Shown here in pieces: positions 18,201-26,798 of a DNA stretch of 64,000 nucleotides; the first letter of the stretch is position 1; each line of letters begins with the position of its first letter. Below the pieces are notes generated by a model. The model had not been told where the DNA came from and searched no databases. It saw nothing but the letters and a program-made list of their open reading frames with translations. The DNA is from an uncultured Carboxylicivirga sp. (GTDB lineage Bacteria > Bacteroidota > Bacteroidia > Bacteroidales > Marinilabiliaceae). The DNA is taken from NCBI GenBank assembly GCA_947503525.1, contig CANNEA010000002.1:62001-126000 (forward strand), written 5' to 3'. Made by a program: the position numbers and the translations under genes.

Positions 18201-19995
18201 CAATGCCATAGGATGCGGCAATATCTGCTGTCCAAAATGTTCCATTGTCATAGGAATTACCCCATACACGAGACACCAGACTGTATTGTTGATCTTGCTT
18301 AAAGTTACGCTCGTACATATCAAACCAATATTCCTCAATGGCCGTTTGCTCTGTAGTATAAAGGTAAATACCCAAATCGCGAATGGCATCATTTCCTGTG
18401 ATGCTTCCCCAATGTATCAGCGAAGAATTAAACTGCATACTCTCGGATGTGGACTCCTGATCATTTCCTTGAGGAAAACTGGCAAAACCATTGGCCCAGC
18501 AGTGTCCGGCATAGGGACTGAAATTGCGTAAGAATGGGAACTTGTCATCATTCCTGTCCTGCGATGCAGCATCTCTAACCAGTAGATTAATCATATCGCC
18601 CCACTGAGCAGCCCAACCCGGCTCAAATTGTTCCATAAAGGCAGCAGCATGAATAAAGTATCCCCAATGAAAATGATGATCATTAATATTACTATCCTGA
18701 CCATGACCAGCCGGATAACCTAACATGGCCGACCAGGTATTATTATAATAAAATAAAAAGGCCACCTCTCCGTTTTGGTAAGTCAACCAATCTTCAAGAC
18801 GTTCTTTTACAGTTGCCACCATTTTATCTCTGGCCTCGGTATTTCCCATTTGATCTGCAATACGAGCTGTTTGAATCAAACGGTTCATCACCTGACCTTC
18901 ATTGTAAGAATCAGTCCAGGTATCTAAACCATCATTTTCAATCTGACTGATTTTGGAAGCCAGTTCTGCAGGGCTAAAACCGTCGCTATAATTGGCTAAA
19001 TATGGTAAGGTCGGTAAGATACCCTGGTAAGTATTCTCAACACTAAAAAAATTGCCAACCAAGGTCATTAGCTCCCCTCTAACTGATGGATAGCTGTCTC
19101 CTGCAGGCTGTGGTGAATCGCTTGCCAGATTAGCCCATTGGTGAGGCAATAAACCTAGAAGCATATTGGTATTACTTCCTTCCTTTACTTCTGTGCTTAC
19201 TGTGAAGTCCGTGCGTATTACAGAAGTACTTTCATTATATGACCATGATGTAGCAGAGCCTGTAGGAAATACATAGGCATAGGCCTTATAGGCTGCAGCT
19301 GTAGTTGCCACATTAGTTGTAGTCAAAGGTAACATGGCCATTGACCAATAATTTTGCCCATTTAAACTTGAAGTATACACATCGCCACTCTGAGTCCAAG
19401 TACTTCCTGAAGGTGCATAGATTACAAAGTCAGCTCCACTGGCCGCATCTGTAATTAGCAACATTTCGTTGCTTATGGCAACAGTTCCGGCATTCACTGT
19501 TATCTCAGCTACATCACTACTTCCTTTGGTGAAATACAAAAAGGGCATGGCAATTCCAGAGGTCACATTTAAGTTGTGTGTGCCATCGTTCCAGTCCATA
19601 CTCACTGTCCAGTCGGAATAATCAGAAACTGTAGCTCGAGAAGCATTTAAGGATTCTACACCAACCACGATTGGCTCTTGATCGCCATAAACACCCCATG
19701 GAATATAACTTACTACCAAACCATCGTTTCGGGTTTGGAGACCCAATGGATAGTTAAACATATTGGCCGTATGATTTTCTTTGATCAAACGCGACCACCA
19801 ATCATTGGTAGGTACCGGTTTACCCATTGCATTACCACTTAGCTGCGGAGATCCCGATGGATAGTCATTTCGTCCGGCAATATCCTTTCCGGGAAATGAG
19901 GTGGTATAACTACCATCTCCAACGGGGATTGTCTGTGCCTGACCTATCAACAGCAGGACATTTAGACATACTGCTAAAAGAAAGAACTTTTTCAT
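15265..19995 (-). CDS. GH81 endo-beta-1,3-glucanase, multidomain, T9SS-secreted
   Basis: A 1576-residue secreted protein. Order: signal peptide (1-20); GH81 catalytic region (about 21-740), with the acid motif NDHHFHWGYF near 436 and the GH81 signature NDQESTSE near 508-514; Ig-like domain (740-840); CBM6-like domain (about 850-1005, EYTVNVTQSGLYDMSFRYA); PKD/REJ-like domain (1010-1110); Ig-like domain (1115-1205); a Cys-bounded module (about 1210-1310), Fn3-like domain, and a second copy of that module (1410-1500); T9SS sorting domain (about 1510-1576, ending KPFKIIKE). GH81 enzymes cut linear and long beta-1,3-glucans internally. It is the last gene of the second unit of the locus, downstream of two binding proteins, and would start attack on insoluble or long glucan outside the cell. 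Confidence 0.95.
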   Translation of the reverse strand: MKKFFLLAVCLNVLLLIGQAQTIPVGDGSYTTSFPGKDIAGRNDYPSGSPQLSGNAMGKPVPTNDWWSRLIKENHTANMFNYPLGLQTRNDGLVVSYIPWGVYGDQEPIVVGVESLNASRATVSDYSDWTVSMDWNDGTHNLNVTSGIAMPFLYFTKGSSDVAEITVNAGTVAISNEMLLITDAASGADFVIYAPSGSTWTQSGDVYTSSLNGQNYWSMAMLPLTTTNVATTAAAYKAYAYVFPTGSATSWSYNESTSVIRTDFTVSTEVKEGSNTNMLLGLLPHQWANLASDSPQPAGDSYPSVRGELMTLVGNFFSVENTYQGILPTLPYLANYSDGFSPAELASKISQIENDGLDTWTDSYNEGQVMNRLIQTARIADQMGNTEARDKMVATVKERLEDWLTYQNGEVAFLFYYNNTWSAMLGYPAGHGQDSNINDHHFHWGYFIHAAAFMEQFEPGWAAQWGDMINLLVRDAASQDRNDDKFPFLRNFSPYAGHCWANGFASFPQGNDQESTSESMQFNSSLIHWGSITGNDAIRDLGIYLYTTEQTAIEEYWFDMYERNFKQDQQYSLVSRVWGNSYDNGTFWTADIAASYGIEMYPIHGGSLYLGHNTAYVEKLWNEIKANTGILSNEENPNLWHDVMWEYQAFVDPQGAIDLYDSYPERNLKFGISDAQTYHWLHNMNAMGKVNSGITADYPIAVVFDKDGDKTYVAHNYTNAALTVRYSDGYTLDVPANAMVTSKDIDASGELSSDFTRAYANGSVNLLVETSGAGITKVDFYDGSTFIGTKAAAPYTFKAENLILGIHGLYAKVYVGEDFIVSNTVNVQVGEQLPFLGAAFDLPGVIEAGNYDKFEGGLGQGISYVDVSAGNAGDYRTNENVDATADNSEGKFISHIASGEWTEYTVNVTQSGLYDMSFRYASGNAAGGGPFSLVVDDESIDSNISVPSTSSTSWDVWASKSVTDLVLTEGEHVLRVEYAGGEFNFGRMTFTRTGDVPYSFPRASAGADVKVLWPLSTATLDATGSSESTGQALTYQWTQIYGPSAVSYDDNTLAQPSISGLLEGVYRFKLEVTNIDMRTASDEVLVIVSSTANIIPTVSLTSPEEGASFKEGEEISITAGASDLDGTIQRVDFYQNNALIDSDNTAPFAIEWTSTAGDYALTAKAIDDGGAIGESQTINMSFEEVRSCTGNSSEAREGSFTVGYNYAFETVGTDVTVTFELQDDKDGVVAYLFNENPFSETPMNHVEGKTFSTVLTAQPLGSTISVACKFAFAGGLAVTKYIQYIVGDNCAPDNEAPTAFTASVGEISQSSVEILLNADDNSGALLYQIAYNGITKTTTGISGEETSYKITALNPETAYTFTVTASDNSGNAAANNPLVLNATTSESTNNACSGTSAEASQGAFDIGYNYAFSTSGNDVNISFELLDNKDGQVAYLWNTTSGFVETPMSNNNGVFTISLSNQTPGAVLQLACKFAFAGGLSVTKVFSYTVGDNCVPTNIDSSESLLKAPYPNPVSSILNIELADESSQVKVFDMKGTLIDIIEVDSKHYQYDMSAYPTGIYFLFIDGQKPFKIIKE

Positions 19996-20115
19996 AATTT
20001 ATGGATTTATTACGGCCAGACATTATGCTTGTATAACCGGTATGTGGAAAAATAAGGGGCAAAAAGTATTTCTATTAACTAGAAAATTTACGGTTTGTAA
20101 CTTTACTTTCGTTTC

Positions 20116-20187
20116 ACCCCTAAATCCCCTGAAGGAGACTTAAGTCCCCTTCAGGGGAATCGAAGATCGGCGAAGCCAATTAGGGGT
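20116..20187. repeat. REP-like nested palindrome in the gap before the GH81 gene
   Basis: Outer arms ACCCCTAA (20116-20123) and TTAGGGGT (20180-20187) enclose an inner 32-base palindrome with arms CCCCTGAAGG (20126-20135) and CCTTCAGGGG (20148-20157) around GACTTAAGTC. Sequences of the form CCCCTAAATCCCCTGAAGGGG are, as I recall, dispersed repeats in many Bacteroidota genomes. It may also fold in the transcript between 20278-22311 and GH81. Confidence 0.7.
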
Positions 20188-20277
20188 AATAAAAAAATAT
20201 TTGATTACAAATTAAAAGCAACTTAGTTATGATTTTTACATTTTGTACACCCTCTATATTCTTGGATTCAAATAATA

Positions 20278-22311
20278 TTATTTTTTAATCAGCTTAGATG
20301 TTGCTCCATTGGCAGATACAAAGTATACACCTTTGGCAAGATCGGCTACATTAATCGATTCGCCAGTAATGGTAACTTTCTTGACAAGGCTGCCTGATGC
20401 CCCATAAATCTCAACTGAAGTCCCGTCTTCAAGACCTTCAATAGTAAGTACGTCAAACACCGGATTAGGGTAAAGTTTCAGCTTTTCGATCTTCGTATCA
20501 CCAATGGCAGTTGGTGTTCCTTTATGGAAATAGATGTTATCTAAGTAAATGATTGATTGACCTGAACCAACAAATTTAAGGTGAAGAATATCACTCATTG
20601 ACAAGCCTTGAATGGTAAAGCTTGACAAAGGAATATCATAGCTATTCCATTGATCGAGGCTGATTGGAGACATAAAGAAAGCCCTTTCGCCAGTGGTTTC
20701 ACTAATGGGCGAAATACTTAAAGTACTTTCATTCGGTGTCCACAAATCGATATGCAGATAGGTCATTTCTGAAGCATCTAGCTTAGTTCCGATTTCTATA
20801 CCTTGATAGTTGAAATTTTCATACATCAACACTTCATTACCACCAACCTGAACCGAATAAAACCAGGTGCTCTGGTTCCACCAAGGATTAAAGTTGGTAT
20901 TTGGAATAGTAGCATAGTAATCACTAAATATCGAAATAACATCAGCTGCATTTCTCACAGGCGGTGTTGGTGATGAAAGCACAGGTTCCTGAAAACCAAT
21001 ATCGGTACTTTGTGTGATTTCGATAGGGTTATTGCCTGCATTATTTCCACTTAAGTCCTTGGCAGTTATGGAGAAAGTAAATTCGGTATCAGATGGTAAG
21101 CGCGTAAACTCATGTGATTTTTGCACTCCCGATACAGCTCCTATAGTTGTTGTTGTTCCTCCAACAGTAATAGCATATTCAATAGCTCCCGAATTATCAC
21201 TTGCGTTCAATAAGAGCTCAATGCTATTGTAGCTAACATTACCTACAGATGCTGTAAATCCAGTTGGCACTTCAGTGTCTAATGTAGCGTCATCGTCATA
21301 GAAATACAGGTTGTCGATATAAACGGTATTACCACCTGCACCAATAAACTTAAACTGGTATAAGTCGGCCAAATTAAATTCCTGATCTACAAGATCGGAT
21401 AGTTTGATATCATAGCTATTCCATGCATTCTGAGTTAAGGGAGTTAGATTTGCTTTTCGTTCGCCCGAACGGGTGATTGGGTAAATCTCTAATAAGGTCT
21501 CATTGGCTGTCCACACATCAATATGCAGGTATTTCATACTGGCCGCATTAATATCTTCAAATAATTCAAAGCCATGGAAGTTTAAGGTGCGTAGCTTAAC
21601 AACTTCATTGCCTTGCACTTCTTCTATGCTCCCAACAGTAGTTTGATAAGGGTCCCACCAAGGGTTAAAATTGGTTCCGTCCACCGAGTTAAAGGCTTCA
21701 CTAAAAATAGAAATAACTTTAGAACTGTGGTAAGAAGGAGGTGTAGGAGCTGCTGTTGTTGGCGCAGCATCTGTTACTTGAACCAGATTAATGTCATCTA
21801 ACAGAAAGGTAAAGTTGGCAGATCCATCTCCCTTAATGCCATTATCAAAAATAATAATGATTTTGCGATAAGTATTTGCAGTATTGACTCCACTAAAATC
21901 GAAGCTTAGCTCTTCCCATTGATTGGCTACACTTGTAAGTTCTTCTTTTTCATGATAAACTTGGCTGTCAGAGGCATTTTCAATTTTCAATAACACTTTC
22001 GCACCTACTCGAGGCGAATAGATTTTAACCTTAAAAGTATTGCCACTGTTAAAATCGATATTATTATCCAATGTAATATAACTTCCACCCCAGGTTTCCC
22101 AATCGTTTTTAACCATTTGGGCCACTTTATTACTGTTATTAATCCCGCTTTTCTGCGGATTATCTTCAACCGTTAATACCCCTCCGTCGAAATTAGTTAT
22201 ATCGTAAGTGCCTGCTTCAAAAGTTAAGGGTAGGTCAGCCGCCTGGACTGTAACTATTGAAACAAACAGGCTTAGCAAAAGGAAAGGGATCGTCTTCATT
22301 TTTGACAACAT
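20278..22311 (-). CDS. T9SS-secreted, enzyme-free beta-glucan-locus binding protein (modules A-B-Fn3-B)
   Basis: A 677-residue protein with no catalytic domain. Signal peptide (about 1-24); module A (25-180, FEAGTYDITNFDGGVLTVED to FTFLLDDINLVQ); module B (190-340, ISIFSEAFNSVDGTNFNPWW to VYIDNLYFYDD); Fn3-like domain (345-435); second module B (440-600, ISIFSDYYATIPNTNFNPWW to IYLDNIYFHKG); T9SS sorting domain (605-677). The same A and B modules recur in the SusE-like lipoprotein at 36629-38695, so they are probably beta-sandwich glucan-binding domains. The sorting domain is nearly identical to that of the gene upstream (22407-23645), a sign of recent duplication. The likely role is to hold glucan near GH81/GH16 at the surface; binding is inferred. 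Confidence 0.78.
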   Translation of the reverse strand: MLSKMKTIPFLLLSLFVSIVTVQAADLPLTFEAGTYDITNFDGGVLTVEDNPQKSGINNSNKVAQMVKNDWETWGGSYITLDNNIDFNSGNTFKVKIYSPRVGAKVLLKIENASDSQVYHEKEELTSVANQWEELSFDFSGVNTANTYRKIIIIFDNGIKGDGSANFTFLLDDINLVQVTDAAPTTAAPTPPSYHSSKVISIFSEAFNSVDGTNFNPWWDPYQTTVGSIEEVQGNEVVKLRTLNFHGFELFEDINAASMKYLHIDVWTANETLLEIYPITRSGERKANLTPLTQNAWNSYDIKLSDLVDQEFNLADLYQFKFIGAGGNTVYIDNLYFYDDDATLDTEVPTGFTASVGNVSYNSIELLLNASDNSGAIEYAITVGGTTTTIGAVSGVQKSHEFTRLPSDTEFTFSITAKDLSGNNAGNNPIEITQSTDIGFQEPVLSSPTPPVRNAADVISIFSDYYATIPNTNFNPWWNQSTWFYSVQVGGNEVLMYENFNYQGIEIGTKLDASEMTYLHIDLWTPNESTLSISPISETTGERAFFMSPISLDQWNSYDIPLSSFTIQGLSMSDILHLKFVGSGQSIIYLDNIYFHKGTPTAIGDTKIEKLKLYPNPVFDVLTIEGLEDGTSVEIYGASGSLVKKVTITGESINVADLAKGVYFVSANGATSKLIKK

Positions 22312-22361
22312 GGGATTTTATTTACTGATTTAACACTTTGGTTTAGTAGATTTTGGGAAAG

Positions 22362-22387
22362 TAAAAAAGGGGGACAGTTGCCCCCCT
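22362..22387 (-). terminator. Terminator after the 412-residue binding protein gene
   Basis: On the minus strand a GGGGGG arm, loop CAACTGT, CCCCC arm and then TTTTTT form a short classic intrinsic terminator. It lies between 22407-23645 and 20278-22311, so the downstream binding protein and GH81 would be expressed by partial read-through or from another promoter. Confidence 0.7.
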
Positions 22388-22406
22388 ATATAGTATTTTG
22401 AATTTA

Positions 22407-23645
22407 TTACTTCTTAATTATTTTTGAAGTTGCACCATTGGCAGATACAAAATATACACCTTTGGCAAGATCGGCCACATTTACTGTTCCTCCTGAAAGT
22501 TGAACCTTCTTAATAAGGCTACCAGCTGCACCATAAATTTCAACAGAAATACCATCTTCCAAACCTTCAATAGTTAATACATCAGCTACCGGATTTGGAT
22601 ATAAGCTTAGCTTCTCAATTTCAGCCCCACCAATGGCTGTAGGAACTGATTCTGAATGCATAATGTTATCAAACAAGAAAGTTGATGTTGCAGATCCATC
22701 TCCTGTATTACCAAGATCAAATAAAAATACCAGTTTAAAATTATCATTAGCTGTTCCAGAAAAGTCCCAAGACATGGTTTCCCATTCTCCGGTTTTAGTA
22801 GTAAAAGAAGGAATTTCAGCTAATGCGCCACCCTCAACTTTAAGAGCAATCTTAGTTCCAATAGGAGCTTCAGTATATACATCCATTGAGATAATTTTCT
22901 TAGTGGTAAAGTCAATATTATCACTCATACCTAACCAACTTCCAGCCCAAACAGCGCCACCATTTCTTATTAATTGAGCTACCTTACCAACTCCCTGCGG
23001 ATTATCAATAACAGTAGCAATACCTCCATCAAAGTTATTAAAGTCAGATGATCCAACTACGGTTTCAAAATCAATAGGGAAAGAGATAACTGCAGGAGGA
23101 GTTGAAGCTGCACCCACAACACCCGTTACATTATCAATATATGTTACACCATCAAATGGATCGTTTGCAAAATCAGTTGAATAACATGGGAAAAACACCA
23201 ATAACTTATACTGATCATCAACTCCCGTTGATGTAAAATCAACTGCAATTGTTTCCCAACCTGCTCCTTGCTTCGAAAATGGAATTTCAACATTTCCACC
23301 TCCATTTAATGATTGCTCCAGTTTAAATAAAAAATCCTGAGCACCATCTGAATAAACATCAACAGTAATTGTTTTGCTTCCAGTTGCAGTGGTTAAATCA
23401 ATGTAATTTGTGTTTAATTGTAATTGTGCATTTTGCCATTTTTGTCCAGACACTGAACTTGTCATAACACCAACTTTGCCTTTTCCAGAACTTGTAGGAT
23501 CATCAAGCGCATTCACAGATTCCAGTCCGCTATCTGCTTTCCAGTTTTCTCCAATTGTAATATCGCTCTCAAATGTTACAGGTATAGTTTGTGCATAAGC
23601 ACTTGTGGCAATGACCACCATAATTCCTAGTAAAAACTTCTTCAT
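22407..23645 (-). CDS. T9SS-secreted, enzyme-free binding protein (two A-type modules)
   Basis: A 412-residue protein: signal peptide (1-18, ending AYAQ); a divergent A-type module (about 20-180, with WKADSGLESVNALDDPTSSG and GVTYIDNVTGVV); a typical A module (190-340, FETVVGSSDFNNFDGGIATV and FLFDNIMHSE); T9SS sorting domain (345-412, LYPNPVADVLTIEGLEDG to SKIIKK). No catalytic residues or enzyme fold are visible. It is the first gene after the 40-bp element at 23747-23786, which is shared with the susC promoter, so it should be co-induced with the glucan transporter. Role inferred: extracellular glucan capture. Confidence 0.78.
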   Translation of the reverse strand: MKKFLLGIMVVIATSAYAQTIPVTFESDITIGENWKADSGLESVNALDDPTSSGKGKVGVMTSSVSGQKWQNAQLQLNTNYIDLTTATGSKTITVDVYSDGAQDFLFKLEQSLNGGGNVEIPFSKQGAGWETIAVDFTSTGVDDQYKLLVFFPCYSTDFANDPFDGVTYIDNVTGVVGAASTPPAVISFPIDFETVVGSSDFNNFDGGIATVIDNPQGVGKVAQLIRNGGAVWAGSWLGMSDNIDFTTKKIISMDVYTEAPIGTKIALKVEGGALAEIPSFTTKTGEWETMSWDFSGTANDNFKLVFLFDLGNTGDGSATSTFLFDNIMHSESVPTAIGGAEIEKLSLYPNPVADVLTIEGLEDGISVEIYGAAGSLIKKVQLSGGTVNVADLAKGVYFVSANGATSKIIKK

Positions 23646-23703
23646 AATAATATGTTTTAGATTTATAAACTGTGATGATTTAAGCTTTCTAAATCATCGT
23701 TAA

Positions 23704-23711
23704 CAAATCTA
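23704..23711 (-). promoter_or_regulatory. -7 box of the second beta-glucan transcription unit
   Basis: Minus-strand TAGATTTG fits TAnnTTTG, 59 bases before the ATG. No TTTG is found at the -33 position, consistent with a promoter that needs an activator bound upstream. Confidence 0.5.
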
Positions 23712-23746
23712 TTCACAAGCCGGTTTTTAAGCTATTTTTTCACTAC

Positions 23747-23786
23747 ACTAACACTTACTTTATACCTCATTTTTACTACGTTGTTT
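23747..23786 (-). promoter_or_regulatory. Shared 40-bp element, copy 1 (candidate activator site)
   Basis: Plus-strand blocks ACTAACACTTAC, ACCTCA and TACGTTGTTT in fixed order match 43320-43359 at 36 of 40 positions. The element begins 36 bases from the -7 box, the same distance as in copy 2. Confidence 0.65.
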
Positions 23787-24042
23787 GGCTTTAAAGTGCT
23801 CATATAAGGCATTTAAGAGTTTTGGTCTATTAAATTCGGCTCATGCAAAGAGAGACTTTGAATTAACTTTGCTTTTAAAGCGAACTTTTAAACAATCGCC
23901 ATATGCTTGCATGAAGACAACTCATGTCGAGTCAAATCGGATAATAATACCGATTACCATAGTATAACTGAATTTTATATACATCCCCTACAAGTGGAAT
24001 TCAAAGCTTGTCTCCGATAAATTGAATCTTGAACTAATATTG

Positions 24043-24074
24043 AAGAAAAAAAAGCCCCAATAAAATTGGAGCTT
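24043..24074 (-). terminator. Terminator of the long beta-glucan operon
   Basis: On the minus strand, arms AAGCTCCAAT/ATTGGGGCTT (one G-U pair), a 3-base loop and an uninterrupted T-run follow the GH16 stop codon at 24097. This is a strong intrinsic terminator. Confidence 0.9.
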
Positions 24075-24096
24075 TCTTAATACTGATGACCGTTTA

Positions 24097-25719
24097 CTAT
24101 TCCTTAAGTACCTTAATGGATTCCACCTTATTATTGAATTCGATTTGAAAAATATAAATCCCTCTTGGCAAGTGGGCCATATCATCAAGTCTTAGATTAT
24201 TACCGATTAAATTCTTTGTACAGGACTTTAGAAGTAAACCATTGGAATTAAATATTCTTAGGTCTATTTGATTTACCTCTGCATTTTCGAAAACAATGTT
24301 CATATCAGTCTTTACCGGATTTGGGTAAACACGAATTTCATTGTTTGTCCTAAGATCAGTAACAGGAGTAGCAGTGCCTTCATGATATACCCTTATATAA
24401 TCAATTTCCATGGCGCTTTCCTGGAAACTTTGATCGATACCAGCTTGAATAGCCACATTTAGTATGAGGTATTGCTCCAGATCAAAAGGCCAGGTATCTG
24501 CATTTTTGACATCTGGTTTATAGCTATAATGCACCGCATCGTCAACACTAAACACTAATTTTTCGTCAGTCCATAACAGAGTATAAACATGGAATTCAGT
24601 GGAAGCAGTAGAGATCGTCTGCCCTCCATGATTAATTGTAGAACCTGAACTGGATGGTGTGTGGGTGGCACTTTGTACAAAGTTTTGATTACTCCCCCAA
24701 TGTTCCATGATATCAATTTCGCCACATGCCGGCCAGGGAGTAGTGCCATAGCCTTCATTATCCCAGTAGGCCCCATCTTCATCAATATTCTTACCCAACA
24801 TCCAAATGGCGGGCCATGTACCAATTCCACTTGGTAGTTTAGCTCTAATCTCCACCTTACCATAAGTAAAGGCATACTTTGAATTTAATCGGGCTGAGGT
24901 ATAGTTCTTAGTTACACCCTGATCGCTATAATTTTCCTTTTTCGCCACAATTTTTAAGATCCCATTCTCAATATAGGAGTTGTCTAATCTGTTGGTATAA
25001 TGCTGTACTTCTCCATTATACCAGCCTCCGCCAATGGGTAATTGATGCTGCCTAAACCATTTACTTTCATCAATATCACCATTACCATTAAATTCATCAA
25101 ACCAAACCAAGCGCTCATAAACAGGATCGGCAGCGATTGTTCCATCGTAACTAAAATCATCAATATAAGCCAATACCTGATCGGTGTTATTTTCGCCATT
25201 GACCTGAATAACTATGCGATTAAAATCACTTCGCTGCGTTGGTGCTAAAGATGTAGGGTCTAAATTAACATAGGCATCATTCTCAAAATCAAAACTCACT
25301 TCTTGCCAAACATCTAATGCGACACGTTTAATAATTTCACTTTGAGTAGACCATGGAGCTCCGATGGTTCCATCCTGAAGTTTCAAGGAAACCTTATTGG
25401 TTTGACTTCCACTTAAGCCATTTGAAGGCACAAATATTTTAAGGGTAAAGGTATGATCATTTAACAGATTAAAGTTATTGGGAACATCAAATCGTACGTT
25501 TGCATATTGTCCACCGGTATCGTGATATTTTAATACAGACAATGAGGTATTTATACCTTCCTGCTTTGGATTTGAAAAAGCCACATCAATGGCACAATCA
25601 TCACGAAACCAAGTTGAAATAGTTCCATCTCCTTCAAAATCATCCTGAACTTTTGTCGTTTGGCCATATGACGATATACAATAAGCCAAAAGCGATAATA
25701 AAAGAATTCTATGCTTCAT
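24097..25719 (-). CDS. GH16 laminarinase (endo-beta-1,3-glucanase), T9SS-secreted
   Basis: A 540-residue protein: signal peptide (1-20); N-terminal A-like carbohydrate-binding module (about 21-195, DDFEGDGTISTWFRDDCAID to YIDDFSYDG); GH16 catalytic domain (about 200-460) with WPAIWMLG and the catalytic signature GEIDIMEHWG, in which the first Glu is the nucleophile and the last Glu the acid/base; T9SS sorting domain (about 470-540, YPNPVKTDMNIVF to IKVLKE). The EIDIME form with an inserted residue is typical of laminarinases. It is the last gene of the susC-led unit. Being T9SS-exported, it is predicted to work outside the cell, unlike the lipoprotein GH16 at 34950. Confidence 0.95.
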   Translation of the reverse strand: MKHRILLLSLLAYCISSYGQTTKVQDDFEGDGTISTWFRDDCAIDVAFSNPKQEGINTSLSVLKYHDTGGQYANVRFDVPNNFNLLNDHTFTLKIFVPSNGLSGSQTNKVSLKLQDGTIGAPWSTQSEIIKRVALDVWQEVSFDFENDAYVNLDPTSLAPTQRSDFNRIVIQVNGENNTDQVLAYIDDFSYDGTIAADPVYERLVWFDEFNGNGDIDESKWFRQHQLPIGGGWYNGEVQHYTNRLDNSYIENGILKIVAKKENYSDQGVTKNYTSARLNSKYAFTYGKVEIRAKLPSGIGTWPAIWMLGKNIDEDGAYWDNEGYGTTPWPACGEIDIMEHWGSNQNFVQSATHTPSSSGSTINHGGQTISTASTEFHVYTLLWTDEKLVFSVDDAVHYSYKPDVKNADTWPFDLEQYLILNVAIQAGIDQSFQESAMEIDYIRVYHEGTATPVTDLRTNNEIRVYPNPVKTDMNIVFENAEVNQIDLRIFNSNGLLLKSCTKNLIGNNLRLDDMAHLPRGIYIFQIEFNNKVESIKVLKE

Positions 25720-25778
25720 CTTTAATCACATTTTAATACTATCTTATCTGCACAGAATTAGTGTACGTAACAAGTCTA

Positions 25779-26783
25779 TTACAAATTGCTGGTGAAGGAT
25801 TCTGCTACAGCCTTATAGGCCTCCTTCGGTTTACGATTGATATCCACAATGCCCCAATGTTCTTCATTGGCTGTGCCATCATAGGGCACGCCACTACTTT
25901 CAGGAGCAAAACCGCCTGCATCAAGGGTGCTATTACTTCCTGCCTTCCACCACTCATCGATAAATGAAAATAGTGTCACGCCTGAACAGATTTCCTGATG
26001 AGCAAAGGTTTCAGCTAATATTCTTTTAGTGGCATCCGCCTGAGCTTGCTCATTGTGGCCCTGTTCATAACCATGAGCCGTTTTACTCATATAACTATCA
26101 GCTCCGGCTTCTGCCAGGTACATGGCTTTATCACTGATAGCAGCCCACTCTGAAAATACATTTTCCGGATTATCCCAGCGGTAGACATTCATTCCCCAAA
26201 CATCAATATTTGGACACAAAGCCAAGGCCAGTGAATCGGGCAAATCACCATGAGCTGTTGCCACCGGATGAAAGGCATCAATACGATCAATCAAATGAGC
26301 CGCATTATTAAGTGCTGTATACCAGTTGCTCAAATCATTATCAAACCATTCAGGATGATAGTTGTACTCATTGCCTAACTCCCAAAATAATATGGCATTA
26401 TGATTCTTATATTTCTTTACATAGTCAATAAATGAACCCGATAAAATATCATGCTTGCCATCCTGATTATAACCAAAACTGATAATGACTTTCATTTCGG
26501 CAGAATCGATCTGATCAAGGACATATTGTTCTGTAATAGGTGAATAAACTCTTATGGTATTAATCCCTGCCAACTTCATTAGTTCCAAATCCTCAAGCAG
26601 GTTATCAAAACTTCTTTCATCACTGCCCAAAGGTACCGGGTGATAACACACTCCCTTTATCAGGTAGGGTGACTCATTAACATAGACCTTTCTGTCATTC
26701 ACACTCACAATGTCAGATTTGCTATTTAAACCACAACAAACCGACAAACCCACAAGAGATATAATTACTAAATACTTAAGCAT
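25779..26783 (-). CDS. Clan GH-A glycoside hydrolase/transglycosylase lipoprotein (GH72- or GH2-like TIM barrel)
   Basis: A 334-residue protein with a lipobox (CCG near 16-18) not followed by acidic residues, so probably periplasmic. The barrel begins with PYLIKGVCYHPVPLG and LELMKLAGINTIRVYSPI, a pattern seen in GH72 beta-1,3-glucanosyltransferases and GH2 barrels. The acid/base is the Glu of WELGNEYN and the nucleophile the Glu of LAEAGADSY. It ends WGIVDINRKPKEAYKAV, as do the neighbouring GH17 proteins. The setting argues for beta-1,3-gluco-oligosaccharides as substrate. Family assignment between GH72, GH2-like and GH5 needs a profile search. Confidence 0.8.
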   Translation of the reverse strand: MLKYLVIISLVGLSVCCGLNSKSDIVSVNDRKVYVNESPYLIKGVCYHPVPLGSDERSFDNLLEDLELMKLAGINTIRVYSPITEQYVLDQIDSAEMKVIISFGYNQDGKHDILSGSFIDYVKKYKNHNAILFWELGNEYNYHPEWFDNDLSNWYTALNNAAHLIDRIDAFHPVATAHGDLPDSLALALCPNIDVWGMNVYRWDNPENVFSEWAAISDKAMYLAEAGADSYMSKTAHGYEQGHNEQAQADATKRILAETFAHQEICSGVTLFSFIDEWWKAGSNSTLDAGGFAPESSGVPYDGTANEEHWGIVDINRKPKEAYKAVAESFTSNL

Positions 26784-26798
26784 AGCAATACTTTTTAA

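Larger units (their letters stand above)
23646..24042. other. Regulatory gap between the GH16 terminator and the binding-protein gene
   Basis: The stretch carries the -7 box (23704-23711) and the 40-bp shared element (23747-23786). From about 23790 to 24042 I see only AT-rich sequence without a credible gene. Confidence 0.6.

Noticed and set aside
18184-18531. 115-codon frame antisense to GH81
   Set aside because: It is a shadow of the GH81 coding frame with unlikely composition; the GH81 motifs in the other strand are unambiguous.
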